Of a stretch of 64,000 bases of DNA, positions 8,945 to 18,435 are shown one piece after another (the stretch's first letter is position 1; every line of letters starts with the position of its first letter). Under the pieces are notes generated by a model that did not search any database, was not told the origin of the DNA, and saw only the letters and a program-made list of their open reading frames with translations. This DNA comes from Marinomonas ushuaiensis DSM 15871 (GTDB lineage: Bacteria > Pseudomonadota > Gammaproteobacteria > Pseudomonadales > Marinomonadaceae). Both the position numbers and the translations under genes were made by a program. The stretch is taken from the NCBI RefSeq assembly GCF_000521805.1, contig NZ_JAMB01000001.1:558001-622000 (forward strand), read 5' to 3'.

Positions 8945-9454
8945 TTAGATTCGCTTCAAGCTAATAGGTTTACCAGCATTGCTTGGTGTTTCGAGTTTAT
9001 TGTGAGCGGCTTGAATAGCCTCTACTAAAGACAATGTGTGTGGAAGAAATGGAGTCGCTTTGTGGATTTTCATGTCCATGTGTAGCAAGAGTGTTTCCAT
9101 TGTCGCTAACTTATCATGAGTGTCGGCGTGGTACATGGTTAAAAATAGACGCAGCTTCTTGGCGTCACTTTCTAATAGTTGACCTTTAATGGCGATATTT
9201 TGTCCTTCGGACACTTCTTGTAAATAACTCACCATGCTTTGGAGTGTGTAGATAGATACACTGTGTTGCTCACGGAAGGCTTCATTAAGGTCAATTAAGG
9301 ACATAAACCCGTCAACGGCTTGGCTAAAAGCAATCACATAGCAGGCATCATTCATATGGCCGTTATAGTCAATCCATTCTGGTAACACTGGGCTTTCAAA
9401 TAATAGAGTAGCTTGTTCTACTTTTGGCGATATTCCTTGAGATGCTGAAGACAT
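8945..9454 (-). CDS. cdhB: Betainyl-CoA thioesterase, hot-dog fold
   Basis: A 169-residue single hot-dog domain thioesterase with the 4HBT-family motif DYNGHMND near residue 30. In Pseudomonas the orthologue CdhB sits with CdhA and CdhC and hydrolyses betainyl-CoA to glycine betaine and CoA. Here it is separated from cdhCA by the regulator and a nitroreductase gene, but it is divergent from the cdhR-like regulator with a 160-bp shared promoter region. The specific substrate is inferred from this context; the fold is clear from sequence. Confidence 0.8.
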   Translation of the reverse strand: MSSASQGISPKVEQATLLFESPVLPEWIDYNGHMNDACYVIAFSQAVDGFMSLIDLNEAFREQHSVSIYTLQSMVSYLQEVSEGQNIAIKGQLLESDAKKLRLFLTMYHADTHDKLATMETLLLHMDMKIHKATPFLPHTLSLVEAIQAAHNKLETPSNAGKPISLKRI

Positions 9455-9518
9455 TTTTCTACCTTGTTTGGGGTCAAAGAGGCTTTAGGCTCGTAGTAAG
9501 GTGCTTGTTAATGGGGTC

Positions 9519-9524
9519 TATAAT
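9519..9524 (+). promoter_or_regulatory. Candidate -10 box for the cdhR-like gene
   Basis: A perfect TATAAT lies in the cdhB/cdhR divergent region on the plus strand. No good -35 is seen at standard spacing, which would fit an activator-dependent promoter. Confidence 0.3.
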
Positions 9525-9615
9525 AAGTGTTAAGAATGCAGATTGTTGATTAAAATCGCATGTTATTTGTTTTTATACGACAATGTTGCCTTTAATTATT
9601 AGAAAAGGATCGTGG

Positions 9616-10578
9616 GTGATTAGTAACTGTACAAAAGACGACACGAGAAAAATACATTTTCTGTTAACGCCTGACTTTTCGTTATTTGGTTTAACATCAA
9701 TGTTAGGCCCTCTTCGCCATGCAAATGCGGCAAGCGGTTTACCTCTTTACGAATGGGAATTGGTGTCTGAATTTGGTGGTTTGATTCGCAGCAGCGACGG
9801 CATTGATATTATGACAAACGTTAGTATCAAAGAGGTCGAACAATGCGAAACATTAATTCTTTGTTCTGGTTGCCATGATCCACAAACCGTGTCTTCACCT
9901 GCTGTTTTAGGCTTTATTCGTCAACAAAGCTATTTTTTTGGTGCTGATATTGGTTGCCAAGATATGGGCGCCTATCTTGCCGCAGCTGCGGGGATTTTAG
10001 ATGGTCATCGAGCTACGGTGCACTGGGAAAATCACGAAAGCACACAGGAGCTTTTTCCTAATGTAGAGTTTGTTCAAGAATTATTAGTCATTGATAGAAA
10101 AGTGTTTTCTTGTCCTGGTGGGTTATCTGGGTTGGATATGATGTTGTATTTAATTCGCATACAACACGATCAACAATTGGCCACATTAGTGGCTGACGCA
10201 CTAATTTATACTCATAAACGTGGTAATACTGAGCCCCAGCGTCGCTCACTACAAATCCGTTTAGATAGTCGTAACAAACACTTAGTTGAAGCGGTTCAGC
10301 TGATGGAGCTGAATATTGAAGAGCCTTTGTATATTTCAGAATTAACGACACATTTAGGAATATCTGGACGTGAATTAGAGCGCCTGTTTAAGCACAATTT
10401 ACAACAAACACCTAAGTCTTTTTATCGACAAATACGATTGGAAAAAGCACGTAATATGTTGCAACAAACGACAGAGAGTGTGACGGCTATTTCTGTTGCC
10501 TGTGGTTTTGTTTCTTTGTCCCATTTTACTCGTTGTTATCAGAAGCAGTTTTCAAAAAGCCCAAGTCAAGAGAGATAG
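9616..10578 (+). CDS. cdhR: Carnitine catabolism regulator, GlxA/AraC family
   Basis: The N-terminal 190 residues form a DJ-1/PfpI-like (class I glutamine amidotransferase-like) sensor domain, and the C-terminus is an AraC-type pair of helix-turn-helix motifs ending ISVACGFVSLSHFTRCYQ. CdhR is the Pseudomonas activator of carnitine genes; the call rests on its position between cdhB and cdhCA. I prefer the GTG that begins VISNCTKDD, because AAAAGGA lies 6 bp before it. The ATG at 9583 has no ribosome site. Length is 320 residues from this start. Confidence 0.8.
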   Translation: MISNCTKDDTRKIHFLLTPDFSLFGLTSMLGPLRHANAASGLPLYEWELVSEFGGLIRSSDGIDIMTNVSIKEVEQCETLILCSGCHDPQTVSSPAVLGFIRQQSYFFGADIGCQDMGAYLAAAAGILDGHRATVHWENHESTQELFPNVEFVQELLVIDRKVFSCPGGLSGLDMMLYLIRIQHDQQLATLVADALIYTHKRGNTEPQRRSLQIRLDSRNKHLVEAVQLMELNIEEPLYISELTTHLGISGRELERLFKHNLQQTPKSFYRQIRLEKARNMLQQTTESVTAISVACGFVSLSHFTRCYQKQFSKSPSQER

Positions 10579-10632
10579 ATTGACCTTTTTTATTCGCCAA
10601 AATAAATGTAATTTTTGGTAGGTAACGTTTTT

Positions 10633-10651
10633 AAAAATAGTGACTATTTTT
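10633..10651 (+). terminator. AT-rich hairpin after cdhR
   Basis: AAAAATAG-TGA-CTATTTTT is a perfect inverted repeat ending in a T-run, 55 bp after the regulator stop. The stem is all but one pair A-T, so termination would be weak. Confidence 0.35.
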
Positions 10652-10781
10652 TTACTTTTACAATAAAGCGCGATAAATTGAGGCGAATTACAGAAGCTAC
10701 AGACTCATGTTAAGTCCTTTAATTGTGTAAATTGCATGTGATTTAACAGGCTACTAAACTTAATTTCATGGAGAATCGTTC

Positions 10782-11438
10782 ATGCCACACCCGATTGTTG
10801 TTGATCTAGAAAATCGACATACAGCAAAACACTATGATGCTTCCAAAGCCATTTCTAAGGAAGATTTAGACGTGATTTTAGAAGCACTTCGTTTATCACC
10901 TTCATCGATAGATTCTCAACCATGGAAATTTATTGTGATAGAAAGTGATGAGGCAAAACAGCGATTCCATAATACTTTTGAGAGCAAACATCAGTTTAAT
11001 CAAAAACATGCAAAAGCAGCCTCCCACATTATTTTATTCGCTCACAAAACCCATTACAGTCGTGAAGATTTTAACAAAGTGCTTGATGTTCATGTTCAGA
11101 TTGGACGAATAGCAGAAGAAAATAGAGAGCAAGCATTTGGTTCTTTTGCTTTTGTGGACATGAACACAGATGAGCAAGGTGATAATGCCGCTTGGACAAA
11201 AGCACAAGTCTACCTTGCTTTAGGAAATCTGATGCATGTGTTGGCCCGACTAAAAATCGATTCCACACCACTTGAGGGAATTGATCATGAATTGGTGGCA
11301 GAAGAGTTTGCAAATGAATTGGTTGGTTATCAATGCGATGTAGCATTGGCCATGGGTTATAGCGACGCCGTTAACGATTTTAATGCTTCATTACCAAAAT
11401 CACGCCTTCCAAAAGAAAGTATTGTTACCATTATTTAA
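10782..11438 (+). CDS. NfsB-type NAD(P)H nitroreductase family protein
   Basis: A 218-residue FMN-dependent oxidoreductase of the nitroreductase fold. The N-terminal RHTAKHYD and RLSPSSIDSQPWKF stretches match the FMN-binding edge of NfsB/PnbA proteins, and the C-terminus ends with the usual RLPKESIV. A GGAG ribosome site precedes the ATG. It lies between the carnitine regulator and cdhC, so a role in the pathway is possible, but no known carnitine step needs it. Substrate unknown. Confidence 0.85.
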   Translation: MPHPIVVDLENRHTAKHYDASKAISKEDLDVILEALRLSPSSIDSQPWKFIVIESDEAKQRFHNTFESKHQFNQKHAKAASHIILFAHKTHYSREDFNKVLDVHVQIGRIAEENREQAFGSFAFVDMNTDEQGDNAAWTKAQVYLALGNLMHVLARLKIDSTPLEGIDHELVAEEFANELVGYQCDVALAMGYSDAVNDFNASLPKSRLPKESIVTII

Positions 11439-11453
11439 TACAATCGAAATTAA

Positions 11454-11498
11454 AGAGAGTAGGCTTGTTCATAGGTTGCTCTCTTCCTCTTTCCTTTT
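11454..11498 (+). terminator. Weak terminator after the nitroreductase gene
   Basis: AGAGAGTAG pairs with TTGCTCTCT using two G-U pairs across a loop of about 12 bases, followed by a pyrimidine-rich tract ending in TTTTT. Confidence 0.35.
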
Positions 11499-11729
11499 TG
11501 AGTTATAAATAATAACTATTCAATAGTATTTGTTTTTAATTGCGCAGCTTTTCGTAGATGGGTGAGGGCCTATTTGCGAAAAAGACGTAGAATGATCGAT
11601 TAAGGAAAAAAGTAGTCGGATTTAGGCAAAAATAAAAAGACACCGCAGTGTAACTTTAAAAGGGTCAATATCTAGAGTTCATTACTTGTTGGACTTTCTA
11701 GTCTCTATTTATCCAATTTAAGAGCTTAT
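11499..11729. other. Promoter region of the cdhCA-transporter operon
   Basis: About 230 bp of AT-rich sequence without an open frame. It must hold the promoter and probably the CdhR operator for the downstream five-gene operon, but I cannot point to a convincing -35/-10 pair or a copy of the shared motif seen before the hydroxylase genes. Confidence 0.4.
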
Positions 11730-12623
11730 ATGATGAATCAAGATGTCATTATCACCTGTGCCGTGAATGGTGCTGCCGATACTGCAGCGCGCAACCCTCA
11801 TGTCCCTGTTACTCCTGAAGAAATCACCAATTCTGTGATTGAGGCATGGAATGCTGGAGCCGCTATTGCTCATATCCATGCGCGTGATTTGAAAACGACT
11901 CAAGCCTCTCGTCAAGTCGATTTATATGCTGAAGTATGTGAACGACTGCGCGCATCAGAATGCGACATTATCATTAACCTTACCGGTGGTATGGGTGGCG
12001 ATCTTTACGTTGGCCCTGAAGAAAATCCTGCAGACTTTGGTAAAGACACTGATCTTGTTGGAGCTATTGAGCGTCTGGCTCATATTGAAGCGCTTAAACC
12101 TGAAATCTGTACTTTAGATTGTGGCTCTCTGAACTTTGGTGATGGCAATTTAGTCTATATATCTACACCAGATATGTTACGCCTTGGTGCGGCTCATATC
12201 AAAAAATTAGGGGTTACGGTTGAACTGGAAATCTTTGATACCGGTAACCTTTGGTTTGCTCTGCAAATGATGAAAGAAGGTCTGTTGGCTGAAAATGCTA
12301 TGTTTCAGTTGTGTCAGGGTATTCCTTGGGGCACGCCGCCAAATGCTGCCTTGCTAAAAGCTATGGTTGATATGTTACCTGCGGATACAAATTGGGCCGC
12401 GTTTGCATTGGGTCGTAACCAATTACCTTGGGTGGCTCAATCTGCACTGTTAGGTGGTCATGTTCGAGTCGGTTTAGAAGACAATTTGTACCTCAGTAAA
12501 GGCGTACTTGCGACAAATGGTCAACTTGTAGAACGAGCTGTAAATATTATTGAAAACATGGGGTCGCGTATTTTAAGCCCTACTGAAGCCCGTGAAAAAT
12601 TACGTTTACGTGGTACTCAATAA
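11730..12623 (+). CDS. cdhC: 3-dehydrocarnitine:acetyl-CoA betainyltransferase (BKACE family)
   Basis: Member of the beta-keto acid cleavage enzyme family (DUF849). These Zn enzymes use acetyl-CoA to split a beta-keto acid. In the carnitine pathway 3-dehydrocarnitine gives betainyl-CoA and acetoacetate. The zinc-site HIHARD near residue 50 and the ligand-bearing GLEDN near residue 250 are present, and the 297-residue length is typical. A second ATG follows immediately, so the start could be 3 bp later. The stop is 15 bp before the cdhA ATG, so the two are co-transcribed. Confidence 0.9.
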   Translation: MMNQDVIITCAVNGAADTAARNPHVPVTPEEITNSVIEAWNAGAAIAHIHARDLKTTQASRQVDLYAEVCERLRASECDIIINLTGGMGGDLYVGPEENPADFGKDTDLVGAIERLAHIEALKPEICTLDCGSLNFGDGNLVYISTPDMLRLGAAHIKKLGVTVELEIFDTGNLWFALQMMKEGLLAENAMFQLCQGIPWGTPPNAALLKAMVDMLPADTNWAAFALGRNQLPWVAQSALLGGHVRVGLEDNLYLSKGVLATNGQLVERAVNIIENMGSRILSPTEAREKLRLRGTQ

Positions 12624-12638
12624 TAATTGGAGAACAGT

Positions 12639-13607
12639 ATGGCTCGTCCAAATCCGAATGAAGTGACACACGTAGGTGTTATAGGTACTGGTGTGATTGG
12701 TGGTGGATGGGCACTGCATTTTTTGCGCATGGGTATGAATGTAGTCGCTTATGATCCTGGCCCTAATGCCAAAGAAAAATTGCTGGCGATGGTTGATCAT
12801 GTTTGGCCAACCATTGAAAAACTCGGATTACGAGAGGGTGCGAGTCGAGATAATTTACGTTTTGTTGATTCTCTAGAAGACATGGTGTCATGTGTTCAAG
12901 TCATCCAAGAAAATACGCCAGAAAGGCTGGATGCTAAGCGTGACCTGTTTGCTGAGTTGGATCGAATTACGCCATCTGATGTCGTGATTATTTCCAGCAC
13001 ATCAGGTTTACCAATGACAGATATGGCTTCGGATTTAAAAAATCAACCAAATCGGTTTGTTGTTGGTCATCCTTTTAACCCGCCTTATCTAATGCCTTTT
13101 TGTGAAGTCTGCGGTGGTGAAAGAACCAGCCAAGATGTGGTGGATTGGACAGCGGAATTTTATGAAGCAATAGAAAAACAAGTTGCCAAGATGGAGAAAG
13201 AATTACCAGGCTTTATTGGTAATCGACTTCAAGAAGCTATCTGGCGAGAAGCTTTGCATATGGTCAAAAATAAAGAGTGCACAGTTGAAGACATTGATAA
13301 AGCGATTATCCATGGACCGGGTTTGCGTTGGGCCATTATGGGGCATTGTTTAACTTATCACCTAGGTGGTGGTCAAGGAGGGATGGCGTACCTACTTGAT
13401 CATTTCGAGCATTCATTGGAAGAACCATGGACTCGATTAAAAGCGCCTGAAGTAACTCAAGAATTGAAAGATGACATGGTGCAAGGTTGTTTAAATCAGG
13501 CGAATGGCGCATCGATTAATGAGTTAATTCAAGAGCGAGATGATTGTTTGATTCGAATAATGCAAACATTAGATGAATACCGCCAAGAGAAGGGTATTAA
13601 ACGTTAA
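12639..13607 (+). CDS. cdhA: L-carnitine 3-dehydrogenase
   Basis: NAD-dependent oxidation of L-carnitine to 3-dehydrocarnitine in the cytosol, on the 3-hydroxyacyl-CoA dehydrogenase fold. The Rossmann signature GTGVIGGGWA is near residue 15, and NPPYLMPFCE and ELPGFIGNRLQ are hallmarks of the family. I start at MARPNPNE, 4 bp after GGAGAA; a TTG 12 bp upstream would overlap the ribosome site. Length is 322 residues. The adjacent cdhC and cdhB fix the substrate assignment, since the fold alone would not. Confidence 0.92.
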   Translation: MARPNPNEVTHVGVIGTGVIGGGWALHFLRMGMNVVAYDPGPNAKEKLLAMVDHVWPTIEKLGLREGASRDNLRFVDSLEDMVSCVQVIQENTPERLDAKRDLFAELDRITPSDVVIISSTSGLPMTDMASDLKNQPNRFVVGHPFNPPYLMPFCEVCGGERTSQDVVDWTAEFYEAIEKQVAKMEKELPGFIGNRLQEAIWREALHMVKNKECTVEDIDKAIIHGPGLRWAIMGHCLTYHLGGGQGGMAYLLDHFEHSLEEPWTRLKAPEVTQELKDDMVQGCLNQANGASINELIQERDDCLIRIMQTLDEYRQEKGIKR

Positions 13608-13753
13608 CGATGAATCTAGAAGACGATTTATAACGAAAGGAATAAAGGTCATATTCTGCCGGCTTTGTGCCGATGATCACTAATTAAAACCCTAATAATA
13701 AAGATATGGTGTGTGTAGAGCACCATCAACTCAAACTAGAGGGGCTAAGTTAG

Positions 13754-14821
13754 ATGCTAGACAGCAATACAGAACAACCTGCAATAGAATGTCGAAATGT
13801 ATGGAAAATATTCGGTGACAAATCCGTTGAGGCTTTGCACGCGGTAAAAACCAGAGGGTTAACCAAAGATCAAGTACACGAAGAATATGATTGTGTCGTT
13901 GCCGTGGCAAACGCAAGCTTTAAGGCAGTAGAAGGAGAGATCTTTTGCATTATGGGCTTATCGGGAAGTGGTAAATCCACCTTGGTACGCCATATCAATC
14001 GCCTCATTGAGCCTACGGCGGGTGATATATTGATTGAAAATGAAGACATCAATGCATTAGACGCGAAACAATTACGTAAGATTCGAGCTGAAAAAATTGG
14101 CATGGTATTTCAACATACCGCGCTATTACCCCATCGTACTGTACGAGAAAATGTAGCCTTAGGACTTGAACTACGACATATAGATGAAGCTCATCGACTT
14201 AATGTAGCGCAAAAGAAACTGGAATTAGTTCAACTCGATGGTTGGGAAGATCGCATGCCCTCTGAGTTATCGGGTGGTATGCAGCAACGAGTGGGCCTCG
14301 CTCGTGCCATGGCCGCAGACCCTTCTATTTTGTTAATGGATGAGCCCTTTAGTGCGTTAGATCCTTTAATTCGACGTCAATTACAAGATCAATTCCTAGA
14401 GCTTGCTAGGGAAATGAATAAGACCACCATCTTCATTACCCATGATCTAGATGAAGCCATTCGGATTGGTAATCGTATCGCTATTATGAAAGATGGTGAG
14501 ATTGTTCAAATAGGCACACCAGAGCAAATTATCATGGCACCAGCCAATGAATATGTCGCGGAATTTGTAAAAGACATCTCTCGTTTGAAACTGGTTTCTG
14601 CTCAATCCATTATGCGTCCGATTGACGATTATTTAAAAGATAACACTTTAGATCAAAGTCTCTGCCCAAGAGCACCACACGATGCGGATCTTGATGAGCT
14701 AATTAACTTAGCCATCGATCATGAAAATCCCATTCTTGTATTAAAACAAGATGAAGAAGTCGGCGTGATTACTAAGCGTCAGTTATTACGTGGTATACAA
14801 GGGAGAGATATAAATGAGTGA
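13754..14821 (+). CDS. Glycine betaine/carnitine ABC transporter, ATP-binding subunit
   Basis: ProV/ChoV-type ATPase. It has Walker A GLSGSGKST near residue 72, the signature LSGGMQQRVGLARA, Walker B ILLMDEPFSALD, and the ProV-specific N-terminal insert EALHAVKTRGLTKDQV. The C-terminus carries a CBS-like region that in OpuA senses ionic strength. AGAGGGG lies 9 bp before the ATG. The stop overlaps the permease start by 8 bp. The position after cdhA points to carnitine or betaine as the transported substrate. Confidence 0.92.
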   Translation: MLDSNTEQPAIECRNVWKIFGDKSVEALHAVKTRGLTKDQVHEEYDCVVAVANASFKAVEGEIFCIMGLSGSGKSTLVRHINRLIEPTAGDILIENEDINALDAKQLRKIRAEKIGMVFQHTALLPHRTVRENVALGLELRHIDEAHRLNVAQKKLELVQLDGWEDRMPSELSGGMQQRVGLARAMAADPSILLMDEPFSALDPLIRRQLQDQFLELAREMNKTTIFITHDLDEAIRIGNRIAIMKDGEIVQIGTPEQIIMAPANEYVAEFVKDISRLKLVSAQSIMRPIDDYLKDNTLDQSLCPRAPHDADLDELINLAIDHENPILVLKQDEEVGVITKRQLLRGIQGRDINE

Positions 14822-16187
14822 TTCTTTTAAACAAGAGACGATCACGCCTTTCAAGCAAGAAAAACCCTCATCATTGAGTGTAAAAGAAGTCGATAGCCTG
14901 AAACAGTTTCTAGGCAGTTCGACAGAATATTATTTGCAGTCATTCAATGAAATCATTCAAGGTAAGAAGTATAAACTAAACGTAGCCGCTGCGATGGCTG
15001 GGCCGTTGTGGGCGGCGAGCCGTAACGTCTGGTTTTTGTTTTGGGCTTTATTAGTGACCGACATTCTGGGTTGTATTTCTATTGCTAGAAGTATTTGGAG
15101 CTCAGAGGCTTATCCAGAGGCGAGCTTTGCGGTTGGTCTTGGCGTTCTTATTGTTGGTCGATTGATTGGCGGAAGCTTAGCAAACAGTTTGTATTACAAG
15201 TTTTACTGCAAGTGGCGTATTACTCCTAGCGTATTAAGTTGTTCCAGCAGCAATAGAATAATGAAAGGAGCTGTACTGATAGCGGCTATTTATCCTCTAA
15301 CAATCTATAAATTTAGTGCAACACAAGTTATAGATGCTTTAGATACCTTTCCAACTAGCCGAAAAATTGCGTCGACCACGGCGAAAAGCATCGACAATTT
15401 TGTTGATTGGTTAACCATTTCGTTTGAAGATGTTTTTGATTCAATCACTTGGGCAATTAAAGGCATGCTCGATTTTCTAGAGCTGTTATTTATCGGTACG
15501 CCATGGCCTGTCATGGCGCTGCTATTACTTTTATTGTCATGGAAAATGGCTGGCTGGCGCGTAGTGGCTTTTACTGCCGTGTCGTTATCCTATCTCGGTT
15601 TTTTCGGTTTTTGGGACAAAGCAATGAGTACCATGGCGTTAGTGGGTGCTTCGGTTTGCATTTGCCTTCTTATTGGTGCGCCGTTAGGTATCCTTGCAGC
15701 GAAAAAACCAAAGTTTAATACGGTCTTAAACCCTATTTTAGACTTGATGCAAACCATGCCGAGTTTTGTCTATCTAATACCTGCGATTGCTTTCTTTTCA
15801 GTAGGTAAACCGCCAGCTGTATTGGCAACTGTTGTTTTTGCTATGCCCCCGATGATCCGATTAACCTCGCTGGGTATTCAGCAAGTAAGTCCATCCGTGA
15901 TTGAAGCTATGTTGGCGTTTGGAGCAAGCCCGAGTCAGGTTTTGTTTAAAGCGCAATTACCCTTGGCGATGCCTTCTATTATGGCCGGGATTAACCAAAG
16001 CATCATGATGAGTCTTTCTATGGTTGTGGTTGCGGCTTTGATTGGCGCAGGCGGACTTGGCTATGATGTCTTGTCTTCGTTACAACGACTTGAAGCGGGT
16101 AAAGGCTTATTGGCAGGACTTGCGATTGTATTATGCGCCATGATCTTGGATCGTATTATTCGCGGTCGAATGGAAGTGAATAAGTAG
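14814..16187 (+). CDS. Glycine betaine/carnitine ABC transporter, permease with N-terminal DUF2628-like domain
   Basis: The C-terminal 230 residues are a ProW/ChoW-type permease with the coupling-helix region EAMLAFGASPSQVLFKAQLPLAMPSI-like (EAA loop) and GAGGLGYDV. The first 200 residues are extra: a soluble start, then FNEIIQGKKYKLNVAA with GPLWAASRNVWFL, which resembles DUF2628, and several hydrophobic segments. At 457 residues it is about 100 longer than E. coli ProW. It overlaps the ATPase gene by 8 bp. Confidence 0.88.
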   Translation: MSDSFKQETITPFKQEKPSSLSVKEVDSLKQFLGSSTEYYLQSFNEIIQGKKYKLNVAAAMAGPLWAASRNVWFLFWALLVTDILGCISIARSIWSSEAYPEASFAVGLGVLIVGRLIGGSLANSLYYKFYCKWRITPSVLSCSSSNRIMKGAVLIAAIYPLTIYKFSATQVIDALDTFPTSRKIASTTAKSIDNFVDWLTISFEDVFDSITWAIKGMLDFLELLFIGTPWPVMALLLLLLSWKMAGWRVVAFTAVSLSYLGFFGFWDKAMSTMALVGASVCICLLIGAPLGILAAKKPKFNTVLNPILDLMQTMPSFVYLIPAIAFFSVGKPPAVLATVVFAMPPMIRLTSLGIQQVSPSVIEAMLAFGASPSQVLFKAQLPLAMPSIMAGINQSIMMSLSMVVVAALIGAGGLGYDVLSSLQRLEAGKGLLAGLAIVLCAMILDRIIRGRMEVNK

Positions 16188-16205
16188 TCAGTAAAGAATG
16201 AGATA

Positions 16206-16239
16206 AAAGTGAGCCGACGAGCACATGGCAGCTCACTTT
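16206..16239 (+). repeat. Intercistronic hairpin between permease and binding-protein genes
   Basis: AAAGTGAGC and GCTCACTTT form a perfect 9-bp stem around a 16-base loop in the 81-bp gap. There is no U-run. Such hairpins commonly stabilise one part of a transporter mRNA and set a higher dose of the binding protein. Confidence 0.6.
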
Positions 16240-16268
16240 GAGTTTAAAAAGTAAAAAAGGGAAAAATA

Positions 16269-17276
16269 ATGAAGAAGTTATTAAGTACATGTGTTTTAAG
16301 TGCGGCAATAGGTTTAACAGTTTCCCAAGGTGTAAGTGCAAAGGAAACGATTGTTCTTGGTGAACTTAACTGGGATGGTGCGGTAGCGATTGAGCACGTT
16401 TTAAAAGTAGTAATGGAAGAGAACTTTGACGTTAATGTTGAAATTATTGCCGCAGATCAGGCGGCTATTTGGTCAGCTATGGATTCTGGGAAAGGCAGCA
16501 TAGACGTCTTTCCTGATATCTGGACGACTTTGCAGGATCATGCATGGGCGAAATTTGTTGCCGAAGGTGGTACTGGAAGTGTCAAAGCCAACAAAGTGCC
16601 TTACCTAGGTGAAAATGGTTTCTTTATCCCAGGTTACATTCAAGATGAATATGGCGTGAAGTCTGTTTCTGATTTAGCAAAACCAGAAATTGCCAAATTA
16701 TTTGATAAAGATGGTGATGGTGTAGGTGAATACTGGGCGGGTGCTTCAGGTTGGGAATTGGTTAAAACTAACCAGATCAAAGCCAAAAGCTATGGTTTCG
16801 ATAAATATTTCACACCAGAGATTTTTTCTAGTTCTATCATGCAAGCTCAGTTGAAAAAAGCCTACCGTAAGAAAGAAGGCATCTTATTTTATTACTGGAC
16901 GCCAGCATGGATTCACTATGCTTATGACCTTCGTAAGTTAGAAGAGCCAGCGTTTACAGGTTATTCAAACGAGTCTAAGAAAGACAGTAAAGATTATAAC
17001 CCTGATGGCTGTTATAACTATGCGAATACCGATAACTGGTTAGCAGACAGTGAAATAACCTGTGATTATCCAATTGTACCTGTTCATATCGGCTATACCG
17101 CATCGTTGGAAGGCAGAGCGCCAGAAGTTGCGAAATTCTTGAGCAATGTAAGCCTTGATGCAGATGTTGTAAGCCAGTGGATCTTTGCCTTATCTACGGG
17201 TGAAGACGAAGCCAGCGTTGTTGCAAAAAAATGGGTAGACAGCAATTCTGATATTATTAAATCATGGTTGAAATGA
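16269..17276 (+). CDS. Glycine betaine/carnitine-type periplasmic substrate-binding protein
   Basis: ProX/CaiX-like binding protein of the OpuAC family. A Sec signal peptide (MKKLLST... ending VSAKE near residue 25) is followed by the quaternary-ammonium cage residues seen in NWDG near the mature start, DIFPDIW, and FYYWTPAWIHYAY. Length is 335 residues. In Pseudomonas the equivalent position in the carnitine operon encodes CaiX, so carnitine is a likely ligand, with betaine and gamma-butyrobetaine as alternatives. It is the last gene before a strong terminator. Confidence 0.92.
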   Translation: MKKLLSTCVLSAAIGLTVSQGVSAKETIVLGELNWDGAVAIEHVLKVVMEENFDVNVEIIAADQAAIWSAMDSGKGSIDVFPDIWTTLQDHAWAKFVAEGGTGSVKANKVPYLGENGFFIPGYIQDEYGVKSVSDLAKPEIAKLFDKDGDGVGEYWAGASGWELVKTNQIKAKSYGFDKYFTPEIFSSSIMQAQLKKAYRKKEGILFYYWTPAWIHYAYDLRKLEEPAFTGYSNESKKDSKDYNPDGCYNYANTDNWLADSEITCDYPIVPVHIGYTASLEGRAPEVAKFLSNVSLDADVVSQWIFALSTGEDEASVVAKKWVDSNSDIIKSWLK

Positions 17277-17340
17277 GCTCATTATAATAGTTTTTATATG
17301 ATCTAAGTAATAAGACGGAATCGAGTTGATGGTTTTGTCT

Positions 17341-17378
17341 GTAGCAGGCTTTTAAAATAAAAGCCTGCTACTTTGTTT
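17341..17378 (+). terminator. Strong terminator of the cdhCA-ABC operon
   Basis: GTAGCAGGCTTTT and its exact reverse complement form a 13-bp stem around the loop AAAAT, followed by TTTGTTT. It ends the carnitine/transport operon 65 bp after the last stop. Confidence 0.92.
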
Positions 17379-17439
17379 ATAATTGAAAAGGGTTTTCAAG
17401 CATACAACAGTGAGTATTCTCCGTGGAATTCCTCTATCT

Positions 17440-18432
17440 ATGAACGGCTATTCTCAAACCGGACCTTTAATAGCAGACGATGATGGTGTACTTACTCTGT
17501 CTTTTTTGCTCCTACCTGAATACTCAATGATGTCTCTGCTTTCTATTACAGAGCCATTGCGAATCGCCAATCGAATCGTCGGGAAAGAAGTCTTTCGCTG
17601 GCAGTGTTTAAGCGAGAATGGTAATCCTGTCATAGCGAGTAATGACATGGCGTTAGAGCAATCTATCCACGTAGATTTTTGTCCCTCACCAAAAAACGTG
17701 TTCGTGAATGCGAGTTTCCGTCCTGAAAAATACATAAGTGAAACCTGCATTAAATGGTTGCGTAATCTAGACAGAAAAAAAAGTGTCATTGGCGCGATAG
17801 ATACTGGTTGCTATGCTTTAGCGAAAGCAAAACTGTTAGACGGTTATAAAGTGACTCTACACTGGGAGGCTAAACCTGCTTTTCAAGAGCGATACCCTTA
17901 TTTAAATGTCAGCGATGAGTTATTTAAAATAGATGGTAATCGAATCACTTGTGCTGGTGGGATCGCTGCATCAGACATGGTTTTGTATTTTATAGAATAT
18001 TACTGTCAGAGTGAGGTGGCTGATTTAGTTTGTGAACAGCTGATTACTAATGGAACACGGCATCACGCTGACCGGCAGAGGCCTAGTAAGTCAGAAAAGT
18101 TAAATGTATATCATCCCAAAGTACTTAAAGCTCTGGAGTTGATGGATGCCAATATAGAAACACCTTTAGCAACAGTGCATATTGCTAAAGTCTTATCTAT
18201 CTCGATAAGGCAGCTTGAGCGGCTTTTCCTGCAGTATTTAAAAGTGTCACCGTCTGCGTATTATTTAAAACTTCGAATGGAATACGCCCATTATTTACTA
18301 TCTGACTCTGGTTTGAGTATTACTGAAATCGCGTTAGCCAGTGGATTTTCTTCAACCGCGCATTTTAGTCGTCGCTATCGAGCCTTTTATGGCAAGACAG
18401 CGACACAATACCGTCTTCTTACGTTAGCTTAG
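17440..18432 (+). CDS. GbdR-like transcriptional regulator, GlxA/AraC family
   Basis: DJ-1/PfpI-like sensor domain at the N-terminus (VLTLSFLLLPEYSMMSL near residue 20, then AIDTGCYALAKA) and a C-terminal AraC helix-turn-helix pair ending ITEIALASGFSSTAHFSRRYR. It resembles GbdR, the Pseudomonas regulator that responds to glycine betaine. I chose ATG 17440 (MNGYSQTG). An open frame continues upstream to a TTG at 17383, which lies at the base of the terminator. It converges on the hydroxylase gene with 3 bp between stops. It is the best candidate reader of the 38-bp motif upstream of the hydroxylase and aldolase operons. Confidence 0.82.
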   Translation: MNGYSQTGPLIADDDGVLTLSFLLLPEYSMMSLLSITEPLRIANRIVGKEVFRWQCLSENGNPVIASNDMALEQSIHVDFCPSPKNVFVNASFRPEKYISETCIKWLRNLDRKKSVIGAIDTGCYALAKAKLLDGYKVTLHWEAKPAFQERYPYLNVSDELFKIDGNRITCAGGIAASDMVLYFIEYYCQSEVADLVCEQLITNGTRHHADRQRPSKSEKLNVYHPKVLKALELMDANIETPLATVHIAKVLSISIRQLERLFLQYLKVSPSAYYLKLRMEYAHYLLSDSGLSITEIALASGFSSTAHFSRRYRAFYGKTATQYRLLTLA

Positions 18433-18435
18433 CGG

